A stretch of DNA of 33,877 nucleotides from Thermodesulfovibrionales bacterium (GTDB taxonomy: Bacteria > Nitrospirota > Thermodesulfovibrionia > Thermodesulfovibrionales > Dissulfurispiraceae): contig JAOAHE010000016.1 in assembly GCA_026415415.1 (NCBI GenBank), positions 1 through 33,877 of the forward strand, read 5' to 3'. A program made the translations under genes and the position numbers. Below are positions 26,455-33,877 of the stretch, in pieces; position 1 is the stretch's first letter, and each line of letters begins with the position of its first letter. The notes beneath the pieces were generated by a model. The model saw only the letters and a list, made by a program, of their open reading frames with translations, was not told the origin of the DNA and searched no databases.

Positions 26455-27219
26455 TTAAATATTTACCTTTAATCCTTTGGCTTTGAGAAATTCTTTTACT
26501 TCTTTAATGCTGAGTATCCTAAAATGGAATACAGATGCTGCAAGAAGTATTTGAGCTCCACCTTTTGCTACTGCCTCATAAAAATGCTCAAGTCTGCCAG
26601 CTCCACCAGAGGCAATAACAGGAACTTTCACTGCTTCTGTGATCGCTCTTGTAAACTCTATATCATACCCTTCTCTTGTTCCGTCACCATCCATACTGGT
26701 GGGCAGTATAGTACCAGCTCCAAGATTTTCGCATTGTTTAGCCCATTGAATTGCATCTTTGCCAACTGGCTTTGTACCACCTGATACTACTACTTCAAAA
26801 CCTGACGGCAACGCTCTATTTCTTTTTCCATCAATAGCTATAGTAACTCTTTCACTACCATATCTTTTTGCAGCCTCTTCAATTAGTTTTGGGTTTCTAA
26901 CAGCAGCACTGTTCATAGATATCTTGTTTGCTCCAGCTTCTATAACTTGTTCAATATCTTCTAAGGTAGAAATCCCCCCTCCTACAGTTAGAGGTATGTT
27001 GATAACTGATGCGACATCTTTAACCCATTTAAGCATTGTTTTACGGTTTTCAAGAGTTGCTGTTATATCAAGCATTGCAAGTTCATCAGCTCCTTCTTTT
27101 TCATAAAAGACAGCATTGTCTACTGGATCACCTGCATCTTTAAGGTTTATAAAATTAACTCCTTTTACGACTCTACCATCCTTCATGTCAAGGCATGGCA
27201 TTATCTTGATTGTTTTCAT
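26455..27219 (-). CDS. hisF: imidazole glycerol phosphate synthase cyclase subunit HisF
   Basis: 254 residues, a complete (beta-alpha)8 barrel. With HisH it makes imidazole glycerol phosphate and AICAR from PRFAR and ammonia, in histidine synthesis. Both catalytic aspartates are in their standard places: D11 (PCLDMKDG) and D130 (IAIDGK). The phosphate-binding loops VGGGIS, SGGAGR and TSMDGDGT are present. In the last, Gly stands where many homologues have Arg (DRDGT), and Pro precedes TSMD where Leu is common. AAAGGAG lies eight bases before the ATG. No other his gene is in the window, so it appears to be a solitary gene. Confidence 0.95.
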   Translation of the reverse strand: MKTIKIMPCLDMKDGRVVKGVNFINLKDAGDPVDNAVFYEKEGADELAMLDITATLENRKTMLKWVKDVASVINIPLTVGGGISTLEDIEQVIEAGANKISMNSAAVRNPKLIEEAAKRYGSERVTIAIDGKRNRALPSGFEVVVSGGTKPVGKDAIQWAKQCENLGAGTILPTSMDGDGTREGYDIEFTRAITEAVKVPVIASGGAGRLEHFYEAVAKGGAQILLAASVFHFRILSIKEVKEFLKAKGLKVNI

Positions 27220-27420
27220 CTGTTCTCTCCTTTTTGATATCTATATTAATTTATTTATGATAATTCTACATTGAAGAGGGATTTTTTTCTATATCATTTT
27301 TTAATAACCTTATTTTGCTTAAGGGCACTAATATTTTAGATATTTGGGTATGTTTAAAGGTTTAATATCTGTAGAACATAAAATGTTATAGTAATAGAAA
27401 GAGGGCTGTAATTTTATTTT

Positions 27421-27972
27421 TCATCTGACAGCTGACCAAGCAGTATTTGCTAAAAAATGGAACAGGATACAAGGGATAAGGTTTTTAGTTTTAATGTAAA
27501 GCCACCCCATAATTAAAGAAGGGAAAAACGTCAGTATTGCAAAGGGATCATTATAAAATATTAATGCAGGTAAGTGTGAAAAAGAAAATATAAAGCTCGT
27601 GATGATATTACCTTTAAAGTTATTGCCTATATTTTCCTGGATAAAGCCTCTAAAGAAAAATTCTTCTGTGATGCTATTTAACAAAATTTTGTATATTTGA
27701 GCCTCGTCTGGCAAAATGAAAGTTTTCTTTGAATTGGAGTAAATCTTATATATCATAAAAGGGGTAATGAATAAAAAAGAACTTATAAGTCCAAGAAAAA
27801 GGTCTTTTTTTGAAAGACAGATATTTAAGTTCTCATTATAAATTAAAGGTATCATTATTAACAGAAGAGGTAAGAGATAGTAAGGCCAATTAAGTTCAGT
27901 GAAGTATGTTAAAAAGTTAAGAACAATAATTATAACGACTGAAAGATAAATGAAATTTTTAGATTTTTTCAT
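27421..27972 (-). CDS. CPBP-family intramembrane metalloprotease
   Basis: 183 residues with about five or six membrane helices. The three motifs of the CAAX protease/bacteriocin-processing (CPBP, Rce1-like) family are in order: EEFFFRG (EExxxR), FSFSHLP (FxxxH) and HFLAN (HxxxN). They place the active site within the membrane. Bacterial members process or degrade small peptides or sorted surface proteins; the substrate here is unknown. The start overlaps the cbiGH gene by 14 bp, so it is translated from the purL-cbiGH message. The 200 bases after its stop show no clear terminator. Confidence 0.88.
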   Translation of the reverse strand: MKKSKNFIYLSVVIIIVLNFLTYFTELNWPYYLLPLLLIMIPLIYNENLNICLSKKDLFLGLISSFLFITPFMIYKIYSNSKKTFILPDEAQIYKILLNSITEEFFFRGFIQENIGNNFKGNIITSFIFSFSHLPALIFYNDPFAILTFFPSLIMGWLYIKTKNLIPCILFHFLANTAWSAVR

Positions 27973-29737
27973 TAAATTTTACACCATAACCTCTTGGCGT
28001 AATAATCCAATTTTTCCATACATAAGTTTGAGAGTTACCTATTATTATTGTAGTTTGCATATCTATCTCATGTTCTAAGAGGTGATCTAAGTCAGTAATC
28101 TTGATAGTTTCTCCTTCTCGCATTGCTTGTCTCACTATGCCGACAGGGGTGTGAGGCTTTCTATGTTTTTTTATAATTTCTACTGCTTTATTTATATGTT
28201 CTACTCGTCCTTTGCTTTTTGGGTTATAGAGGACAATCACAAAATCAGCAGCAGAGGCAGCTATTAATCTTTCTTCGATTACTTTCCAGCTTGTAAGTCT
28301 ATCAGATAAGCTAATGGATGCAAAATCATGCATAAGCGGTGCACCAAGTCTTGCAGCACAAGCATTTAAAGCTGAAATTCCGGGTATAACTTCTATGGTT
28401 ATTTCATTAATACTTTTTGAGTCGTCATTTTCTTCACTTCTATGAAGAAGTTCTAACACAAGTCCAGCCATTGCATATATTCCTGGGTCACCACCACTTA
28501 TTATTGAAACTGTTTTACCTTCTTTAGCAAGTTCTATTGCTTTTTTGCATCTTTGTACCTCTTCTGTCATACCTGTTGAGATGATGTTTTTATTCTTTGT
28601 TAAATCTGGTATAAGGTTTAAATAGGTCTCATAGCCTATAATATACTCAGAATTTCTTAATGCGTCTTTTGCTGCATCTGTAATGTGTTTAATATTGCCA
28701 GGTCCTGTGCCAACAATAAAAATCTTTCCTATTGTTGTAAATGCATTATTATTGGTCAAAGTTTTTTCTGCTATAGCCACTGTTACATTACCTCTTTTCT
28801 GTTTTTTTATGATTAACATACCTTTATCTGATGCAAGCAAGGCACATGGTTCTGCTACTGCTTTTGCACCTATTGATTTATAAACTATGTCTGATTTTTC
28901 AATATCTTCAACTGTGTTGATCTCATCTACAGTATATGTCTTAAGTTCAAGATTATATTTTTTTATAAAATCAATAAGACCCTTTTCATGGGCCTTTTTA
29001 TTTACAGTAGCTACTGATGAAAGGCTTTCAAAGGATAGAAGATTATTTTTTAGAACTTCTTTTACTGCTTCCTCTATCTCATCTAAGGATGTATTTGAGT
29101 TACAACCGATGCCTAAAACCAAATTTTTAGGTCTTAAAAAAATTTTTCCATTAGCAAAAAGCCCTTTAGGGTAATTCTTATTAGTAATAATTAAATCAGC
29201 ATTTTTAGGACTTTTAACCTTTTTAAATTCCTTAGGAAGTTCTATATTAATTTCACTGTAGATTTTTAAATGTCTTTGGTTTATCAGTTTTCTTGAGATT
29301 TTAGGTAAGGAGTCCCAGTTTTCAATAAATAGATTTTTTCCTTTGGCCCAAAGGTCGATTGCTGGAAGATTGTTCAGATCTGAGGATGTGGTTATCACTG
29401 CTTGTGAGTTTAAAAAGTTTGCAATCTCTTTTGAGAATTCATTTGCAGATCCTAAATGACCGCTGAGTAAGCTTATTACATGATCACCTTTTTCATCAAT
29501 TACTAAAATGGCAGGATCTGTTTTTTTATCTTTAAGTAAAGGGGCTATCACTCTCACCACTATACCAGTTGCCATTATGAAGATGAGAAGTCTCTTCTTT
29601 TTCCAATCCTTAAGAAGGGCGGGAGTTTTAAATTTAGTTATTTTTGCATCTACATATAATGATTTTATCTTTTTAGCTAATGAATAACCGTTTTTGGTTA
29701 TGTAATAAATTACGGGAGATGTTTTTTTAAGTCTCAT
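27959..29737 (-). CDS. cbiGH: cobalamin biosynthesis fusion CbiG-CbiH
   Basis: About 592 residues, two enzymes of anaerobic cobalamin synthesis in one chain. The N-terminal half (to about 335) is CbiG, cobalt-precorrin-5A hydrolase (MATGIVVRVIAPLL, SGHLGSAN, GIGCNSNTS). The C-terminal half is CbiH, the C17 methyltransferase that contracts the ring, with SAM-binding VGTGPG and SGGDPGIYAMAG and LGAPLMHDFASISLSD. Neither half is truncated. I prefer the ATG at 29737, overlapping purL by 11 bp; an in-frame ATG at 29755 has no ribosome site. Fused consecutive enzymes may channel labile intermediates. No other cobalamin gene is visible here. Confidence 0.93.
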   Translation of the reverse strand: MRLKKTSPVIYYITKNGYSLAKKIKSLYVDAKITKFKTPALLKDWKKKRLLIFIMATGIVVRVIAPLLKDKKTDPAILVIDEKGDHVISLLSGHLGSANEFSKEIANFLNSQAVITTSSDLNNLPAIDLWAKGKNLFIENWDSLPKISRKLINQRHLKIYSEINIELPKEFKKVKSPKNADLIITNKNYPKGLFANGKIFLRPKNLVLGIGCNSNTSLDEIEEAVKEVLKNNLLSFESLSSVATVNKKAHEKGLIDFIKKYNLELKTYTVDEINTVEDIEKSDIVYKSIGAKAVAEPCALLASDKGMLIIKKQKRGNVTVAIAEKTLTNNNAFTTIGKIFIVGTGPGNIKHITDAAKDALRNSEYIIGYETYLNLIPDLTKNKNIISTGMTEEVQRCKKAIELAKEGKTVSIISGGDPGIYAMAGLVLELLHRSEENDDSKSINEITIEVIPGISALNACAARLGAPLMHDFASISLSDRLTSWKVIEERLIAASAADFVIVLYNPKSKGRVEHINKAVEIIKKHRKPHTPVGIVRQAMREGETIKITDLDHLLEHEIDMQTTIIIGNSQTYVWKNWIITPRGYGVKFNEKI

Positions 29738-32700
29738 CGCACCACTTTCTTGCATTTTGGAACATTTTAAGCCAAGGTGAAACCTTAAGACTTTCTTTTA
29801 GATTATCAGGTAGCCATGCCCACTGCCATTTAAGAAATGATCTTTCAGGATGTGGCATCATAGCTAAGTGCCTTCCATCAAAAGAGATAAGGGCAGTTAT
29901 GCCCAAAGGTGATCCGTTAGGGTTAAAAGGATATTGTTCAGTGATATTTCCCTCATCATCTACATATCTTATAGGAGCTAACTGCTTACTTATTATCTGT
30001 TGTATAATACCTTCGTCAGTTGTAAAAAAGCGTCCTTCACCATGTGCTATCCATATGCCGAGTATTGAGTCTTCCATTTCTTGAAGCATGATAGAGTTAC
30101 TTTTTAATATTTTTACTGTTGAAAATCTTGACTCAAATCTACCTGAACTATTTTTTATAAAGCGAGGCTGTTTTTCAAAAGGTATACCTTTCCATGGGAC
30201 CCATCCTAAGAGAGACATTAGCTGACAACCGTTGCATACTCCAAGACTAAAAGTGTCATTACGGTGATAAAATTTTTCAAACTGATCATTTACGAACTCG
30301 TTAAATTTTATAGTTCCTGCCCAACCTTTAGCAGAATCTAATACATCAGCGAAACTAAACCCTCCAACAAAAGCGACCCCATTAAATTTTTCAAGAGTTA
30401 TCCTTCTATTTAAGATATCACTCATTGTAACGTCCCAAACATCAAACCCTGCTTGATAAAAAGCTGAAGCCATCTCACGATCACCATTGCTGCCTTCTTC
30501 TCTAACAATAGCTACTGTAGGCTTATGTTGTTTTTTAATAAATATTTCTGGTGTCTCTATCGGCACAAAACTTATCTGATAGGAAGCACCTTTTCTGTCG
30601 AAGTTAATCTTTTTTTCTTCTATCACGCATTTTGGGTTTGCTTGTAGCATGTCTAAATGGTAGCTCGTTTCTTCCCAAATGTCTTTTAAATCTCTCATGT
30701 CTTCTTTTAAAATATTTAAAACTTCACCTTTTGAATCAATCATGTTAATGGTAATGGTTTTATCAGTTTTAGGTCTGCCAATAACATGAGAAGGCACGTT
30801 GTACTTATTTAAGATTGATAATACCTTTTTTTCATCATGGGATAAATACTCAATAATTAATCCAGCTTCTTCAGAGAAAAGGACCGAAAAAATACTTTCT
30901 TTTGTAAAGTCTGGTGTTTTTACAATAATGTCTAATCCGCAATTCCCAGCAAAAGCCATCTCAAGTAAGCAACTAATTAGTCCTCCATCGCTTCTGTCAT
31001 GCCCAGAAAGGATTAATTTTTCATCTATTAGCTCTTGAATAGCATTAAAGGCATTTTTAAGAAGCTCAGGGTTGTCTATATCTGGAGACTCATTTCCCAG
31101 TTGACTGTAACACTGGGCAAAAGCGGAACCACCTAATCGATTTTTGCCATTGGAGACATCAATAAAGAGAAGGATGCTTTTATTTGGTGCTTTCAGATCA
31201 GGTGTTATCTTTTTTGTAATATCCCTACATGGTGCGTAGGCAGATATTACAAGTGTGCCGGGGGATTTAACTGTTTCAATTTTGCCTGAAGGTTGTAAAA
31301 CCCTTGCTGCCATTGATAAACTGTCTTTACCACCATCTATTGCTATGCCAAGTTTTAACATTATATCTCTTAAAGCTAAAGCGGCATCATATAGCCGAGC
31401 CCCTTCTCCTGGTAGTTTTGGTGCCCACATCCAGTTAGCGGAACATTTAATGTCTTCAAGAGAGGTTATTTTAGCCCATACTAAATTTGTTAAAGCCTCA
31501 GCTACAGTCATTCTTGCCATTGCTTGGGGGTTTATTAGTCCTTTAATTGGTTGTTCTCCTATAGCTATGGCTGCGCCAGAGTATAGGTTTTTGTCATCAG
31601 GAAAATGACTTTGAGCTATAACTGCTACATTTGAAAGAGTAAGTTGTAAAGGACCTACGCATTGTTGCTGAGCAATTAAACCTGTAACTGATCTGTCCAC
31701 TTTATTGGTAAGAAATCTTTTAGAACTTACTGAAAGTAGCCTTAAAACTCTGTTTAATGCATCTTTAAGGGTTATATCGGAAGGGATATTAATTGGTTTG
31801 GTTTCTAAAGGTTCTCTGGTAAGATAGAAAGCTTTCTGGGGCATCTCTCCTAAGACCTTTTGAAGTTCTAAGTGTTCAATAATTGAGTTATCAAAGCTGT
31901 CATAAAGGGTAATGTAACCATCGCCGCTAATCTCTCCAATGATAGAAAACGGCAGTCTTTCTCTTTCGCATATTACTTTTAATAGTTGGAGTTTATCAGG
32001 ATTTATCAAGATAGCGTCTTGTTCTTGATACTCTGCGCCCCAAATCTCTAATACAGATAAGGTATTATCTCCTAATATTATTTTACGAATATCTATTTTA
32101 GCTCCTGCAGGGTATATTATCTCTTTAACTACATTGCAGTTGCCACCTGCACCTTGATCATGAATGCTTAAGATGGGGTTTTCCTCACCCATCTCAATGC
32201 AAGCTCTAATTACTCTATTTAGCTTCTGCTCCATCTCAGCATCTCCCCTTTGTACTGCATTGAAGTCCAATTCTTCTACATTGTCTCCTTGTATCATGCT
32301 TGATGCTGAGCCGCCACCAATGCCGATTCTGTAAGCAGGTCCTCCAATTTTAACAACTAACATATTTTTTTGAGGGGTAATTTTTTCTAAATGTCTTGAG
32401 TCAATTTGCCCTATGCCACCTGTGAACATGATAGGTTTAATCCATTCTCTTCTCTCGCCATTTGGCATTATCAAGCCAAAAGATCTGGTAAAACCTTGTA
32501 TTAAAGGCTCTCCAAATTTATTACCATAATCTGAAGCACCATTGCTTGCTTCTATCTCTATTTGTAATGGTGTAGCAAGATTTTTTGGGTATATTAAAGA
32601 GCTGTCTTCCCATGGTAAAGGATAATCGGGTATTTGTAAGTTCCCTACGCAATAGGCAGCAGTGCCAGCTATCACTAAGCCTCCTCGTCCTGTTGCGTGG

Positions 32701-33680
32701 ATGTCTCTGATCCTTCCACCTGTACCTGTCTCAGCACCAGGAAACGGGGCAACGCCAGATGGGAAATTATGAGTCTCGGCAGTGAAAATAAGGTGATAAA
32801 GCAAATTTTTTTGGGAAAATCTTGAAGGGTAAAAAGTCTTTTCGGGTATTAAAGTATTTATAAAGAATCCTTTGATAGCACTGGAATTATCTTTAAAAGC
32901 AATTAGACTATTATTGGGATTAACTTTATATGGTTCTTTAATAATCTCCATAAGCGTCTCTGGAGATTCATCATTGTTTATGATTAATTTACCTTTAAAG
33001 AACCAATGACGTGAGTGTTCACTGTTTGACTGGCTTAGATCAAAACACTCAACTTCAGTAGGGTTTCTTTTAAGATCATAGACAAAAAGTTGGTAATAGT
33101 AATCTATATCCCATTCATCTAACCCAAGCCCAAGTTCTTTGTTAAGTCTAATAAGTGCTTCTTTGCCTTCTTCAATCAGGGGTATTATTCTAATGCCCTT
33201 AGGAATAATATTAGTATTAAAAGTTTCTAACTGTTTTATGTATTGACATTCTGTCATTCGGTCATAAAATATAGTGTGTAAGTCTGTTAATTTATTGGAT
33301 ATGTTTGGGATTAATTGATATCTTCTTGATCGTTCAATTCTTTTAATCTTATCAAGACCACAGGAATTGCATATAGAGACAGCATTAGTAGACCAAGCAG
33401 TAGTAAAATTAAGTCTGGGTCCAAATTCTAAGGCTTCATAAGGATTTAGAAAGGTTTTTTCTGAAAAGTTATCAGGTTCAAAGGTCTCAGCAAGTAACCA
33501 TTTCAGTTTTTTCATCTCATCATCACTTAAAGTGCCTTGAATCTCTATATTAAAACATAGTTCAGAAAGGATTAAAAGATTTTCAATACCAGTTTTTTCT
33601 TTAATCTTTTTGCTTAATTTTTCTGTCTCAAAATCAGTTAATGCGGGTCTCCGATATAAGTGTATGATCTTTGTTTGCAT
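29727..33680 (-). CDS. purL: phosphoribosylformylglycinamidine synthase, long single-chain form
   Basis: 1317 residues, close to E. coli PurL (about 1295) and unlike the three-protein PurS/PurQ/PurL form. It converts FGAR to FGAM with glutamine and ATP, step four of purine synthesis. Visible parts: a PurS-like N-terminal domain, two AIRS-type halves (AETHNFPSGVAPFPGAETGT, GGSASSMIQGDN, SIHDQGAGGN, DGGKDSLSM, SDGGL), and a C-terminal class-I glutamine amidotransferase with nucleophile C1149 in GVCNGCQ and H1277/E1279 in MPHPERS. AGGGAG lies eight bases before the ATG. cbiGH and the CPBP gene overlap in series downstream. Confidence 0.97.
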   Translation of the reverse strand: MQTKIIHLYRRPALTDFETEKLSKKIKEKTGIENLLILSELCFNIEIQGTLSDDEMKKLKWLLAETFEPDNFSEKTFLNPYEALEFGPRLNFTTAWSTNAVSICNSCGLDKIKRIERSRRYQLIPNISNKLTDLHTIFYDRMTECQYIKQLETFNTNIIPKGIRIIPLIEEGKEALIRLNKELGLGLDEWDIDYYYQLFVYDLKRNPTEVECFDLSQSNSEHSRHWFFKGKLIINNDESPETLMEIIKEPYKVNPNNSLIAFKDNSSAIKGFFINTLIPEKTFYPSRFSQKNLLYHLIFTAETHNFPSGVAPFPGAETGTGGRIRDIHATGRGGLVIAGTAAYCVGNLQIPDYPLPWEDSSLIYPKNLATPLQIEIEASNGASDYGNKFGEPLIQGFTRSFGLIMPNGERREWIKPIMFTGGIGQIDSRHLEKITPQKNMLVVKIGGPAYRIGIGGGSASSMIQGDNVEELDFNAVQRGDAEMEQKLNRVIRACIEMGEENPILSIHDQGAGGNCNVVKEIIYPAGAKIDIRKIILGDNTLSVLEIWGAEYQEQDAILINPDKLQLLKVICERERLPFSIIGEISGDGYITLYDSFDNSIIEHLELQKVLGEMPQKAFYLTREPLETKPINIPSDITLKDALNRVLRLLSVSSKRFLTNKVDRSVTGLIAQQQCVGPLQLTLSNVAVIAQSHFPDDKNLYSGAAIAIGEQPIKGLINPQAMARMTVAEALTNLVWAKITSLEDIKCSANWMWAPKLPGEGARLYDAALALRDIMLKLGIAIDGGKDSLSMAARVLQPSGKIETVKSPGTLVISAYAPCRDITKKITPDLKAPNKSILLFIDVSNGKNRLGGSAFAQCYSQLGNESPDIDNPELLKNAFNAIQELIDEKLILSGHDRSDGGLISCLLEMAFAGNCGLDIIVKTPDFTKESIFSVLFSEEAGLIIEYLSHDEKKVLSILNKYNVPSHVIGRPKTDKTITINMIDSKGEVLNILKEDMRDLKDIWEETSYHLDMLQANPKCVIEEKKINFDRKGASYQISFVPIETPEIFIKKQHKPTVAIVREEGSNGDREMASAFYQAGFDVWDVTMSDILNRRITLEKFNGVAFVGGFSFADVLDSAKGWAGTIKFNEFVNDQFEKFYHRNDTFSLGVCNGCQLMSLLGWVPWKGIPFEKQPRFIKNSSGRFESRFSTVKILKSNSIMLQEMEDSILGIWIAHGEGRFFTTDEGIIQQIISKQLAPIRYVDDEGNITEQYPFNPNGSPLGITALISFDGRHLAMMPHPERSFLKWQWAWLPDNLKESLKVSPWLKMFQNARKWCDET

Positions 33681-33825
33681 AATGTCACTCCCTAATTATA
33701 AATACACCTAATTTTAACACAACATTGATGATACTATAAATAAATTAAGGATCTTAAAAGTTCTTAGAATAAGAGTTGCGATATGGTATATTTATAAAGA
33801 TGTTTTTTACAAAAGGGAGGTTGTT

Positions 33826-33877
33826 ATGAGTGAGCTTATCTATGAATGTTATCTTAAAACGGGACAGAATATACAAG
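33826..33877 (+). CDS. 5' end of an unidentified gene, cut by the window edge
   Basis: A strong ribosome site (AAAGGGAGG, 33812-33820) sits five bases before the ATG at 33826, and the frame stays open to the edge: MSELIYECYLKTGQNIQ. It is divergent from purL. A possible promoter is TTAGAA (33764) and TATATT (33787), 17 bases apart. Too little is visible to assign a family. Confidence 0.7.
   Translation, partial: MSELIYECYLKTGQNIQ

Noticed and set aside
31255-31608. 117-codon plus-strand frame inside purL
   Set aside because: It lies wholly antisense to a clearly conserved enzyme domain and is a shadow of its codon usage; the same holds for the other long opposite-strand frames in this window.
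33695-33722. TTGTGT-16-TATAAT promoter candidate for purL on the minus strand
   Set aside because: The predicted start would fall at or inside the purL ribosome site (33693-33688), leaving a leader of about ten bases; the -35 match is also poor.
1-33877. CRISPR arrays, tRNAs, rRNAs, intact insertion sequences or prophage genes
   Set aside because: No spaced direct-repeat array, tRNA T-loop context, rRNA core sequence, intact transposase or phage structural gene was recognised on either strand by reading.

Overview
The window comes from an AT-rich diderm bacterium. Type II secretion genes (gspC, gspD) imply an outer membrane. A bacterial glutaminyl-tRNA synthetase, a long single-chain PurL, an anaerobic-type cobalamin fusion (CbiG-CbiH) and many soluble REC/PAS/GAF kinases would suit an anaerobic Desulfobacterota- or Nitrospirota-like organism. 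That placement is inference; no rRNA or other marker in the window settles it. I saw no tRNA, rRNA, CRISPR array or intact insertion sequence.

Layout. 1-4.7 kb (minus strand): gspC, gspD and a FliK-domain-like protein, tightly coupled; GspD ends in an unexpected domain resembling a subtilisin propeptide. 5.09-7.17 kb (plus): SRP RNA, dnaX and ybaB. This is a classic housekeeping neighbourhood, but recR is missing, and dnaX carries an A AAA AAG frameshift site like that of E. coli. 7.2-15.9 kb (minus): a compact six-gene run, glnS, hybrid histidine kinase, REC-PAS, REC-HD-GYP, aroC, lytic transglycosylase, with an extended -10 promoter before glnS. 16.0-18.0 kb (minus): a phosphate module of CBS-domain protein, DUF47/PhoU-like protein and PiT transporter. 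18.8-23.5 kb (plus): a sensory locus with a decayed PAS-kinase gene (two frameshifts and an internal deletion fusing it to a receiver-domain tail) followed by an intact ~1240-residue REC-PAS-GAF-PAS-PAS-PAS-HK-REC kinase. 24.3-25.9 kb (minus): rhodanese and a PAS-GGDEF diguanylate cyclase. 26.5-27.2 kb (minus): solitary hisF. 27.4-33.7 kb (minus): overlapping purL, cbiGH and a CPBP intramembrane protease gene. A new plus-strand gene starts at 33826 and runs off the end.

How the genes relate. The first half mixes housekeeping genes (protein targeting, replication clamp loading, aromatic amino acids, Gln-tRNA charging, wall turnover) with signalling. Both an HD-GYP protein (predicted c-di-GMP degradation) and a GGDEF protein (predicted synthesis) are present, in separate operons. 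The long gaps (18044-18783, 23504-24275, 25860-26454) are very AT-rich; they hold dyads, hairpins and a probable coding relic but no confident gene.

The observations most worth a second look are the GspD C-terminal propeptide-like domain, the FliK-like gene coupled to gspD, the dnaX recoding site and the fused sensor-kinase pseudogene.
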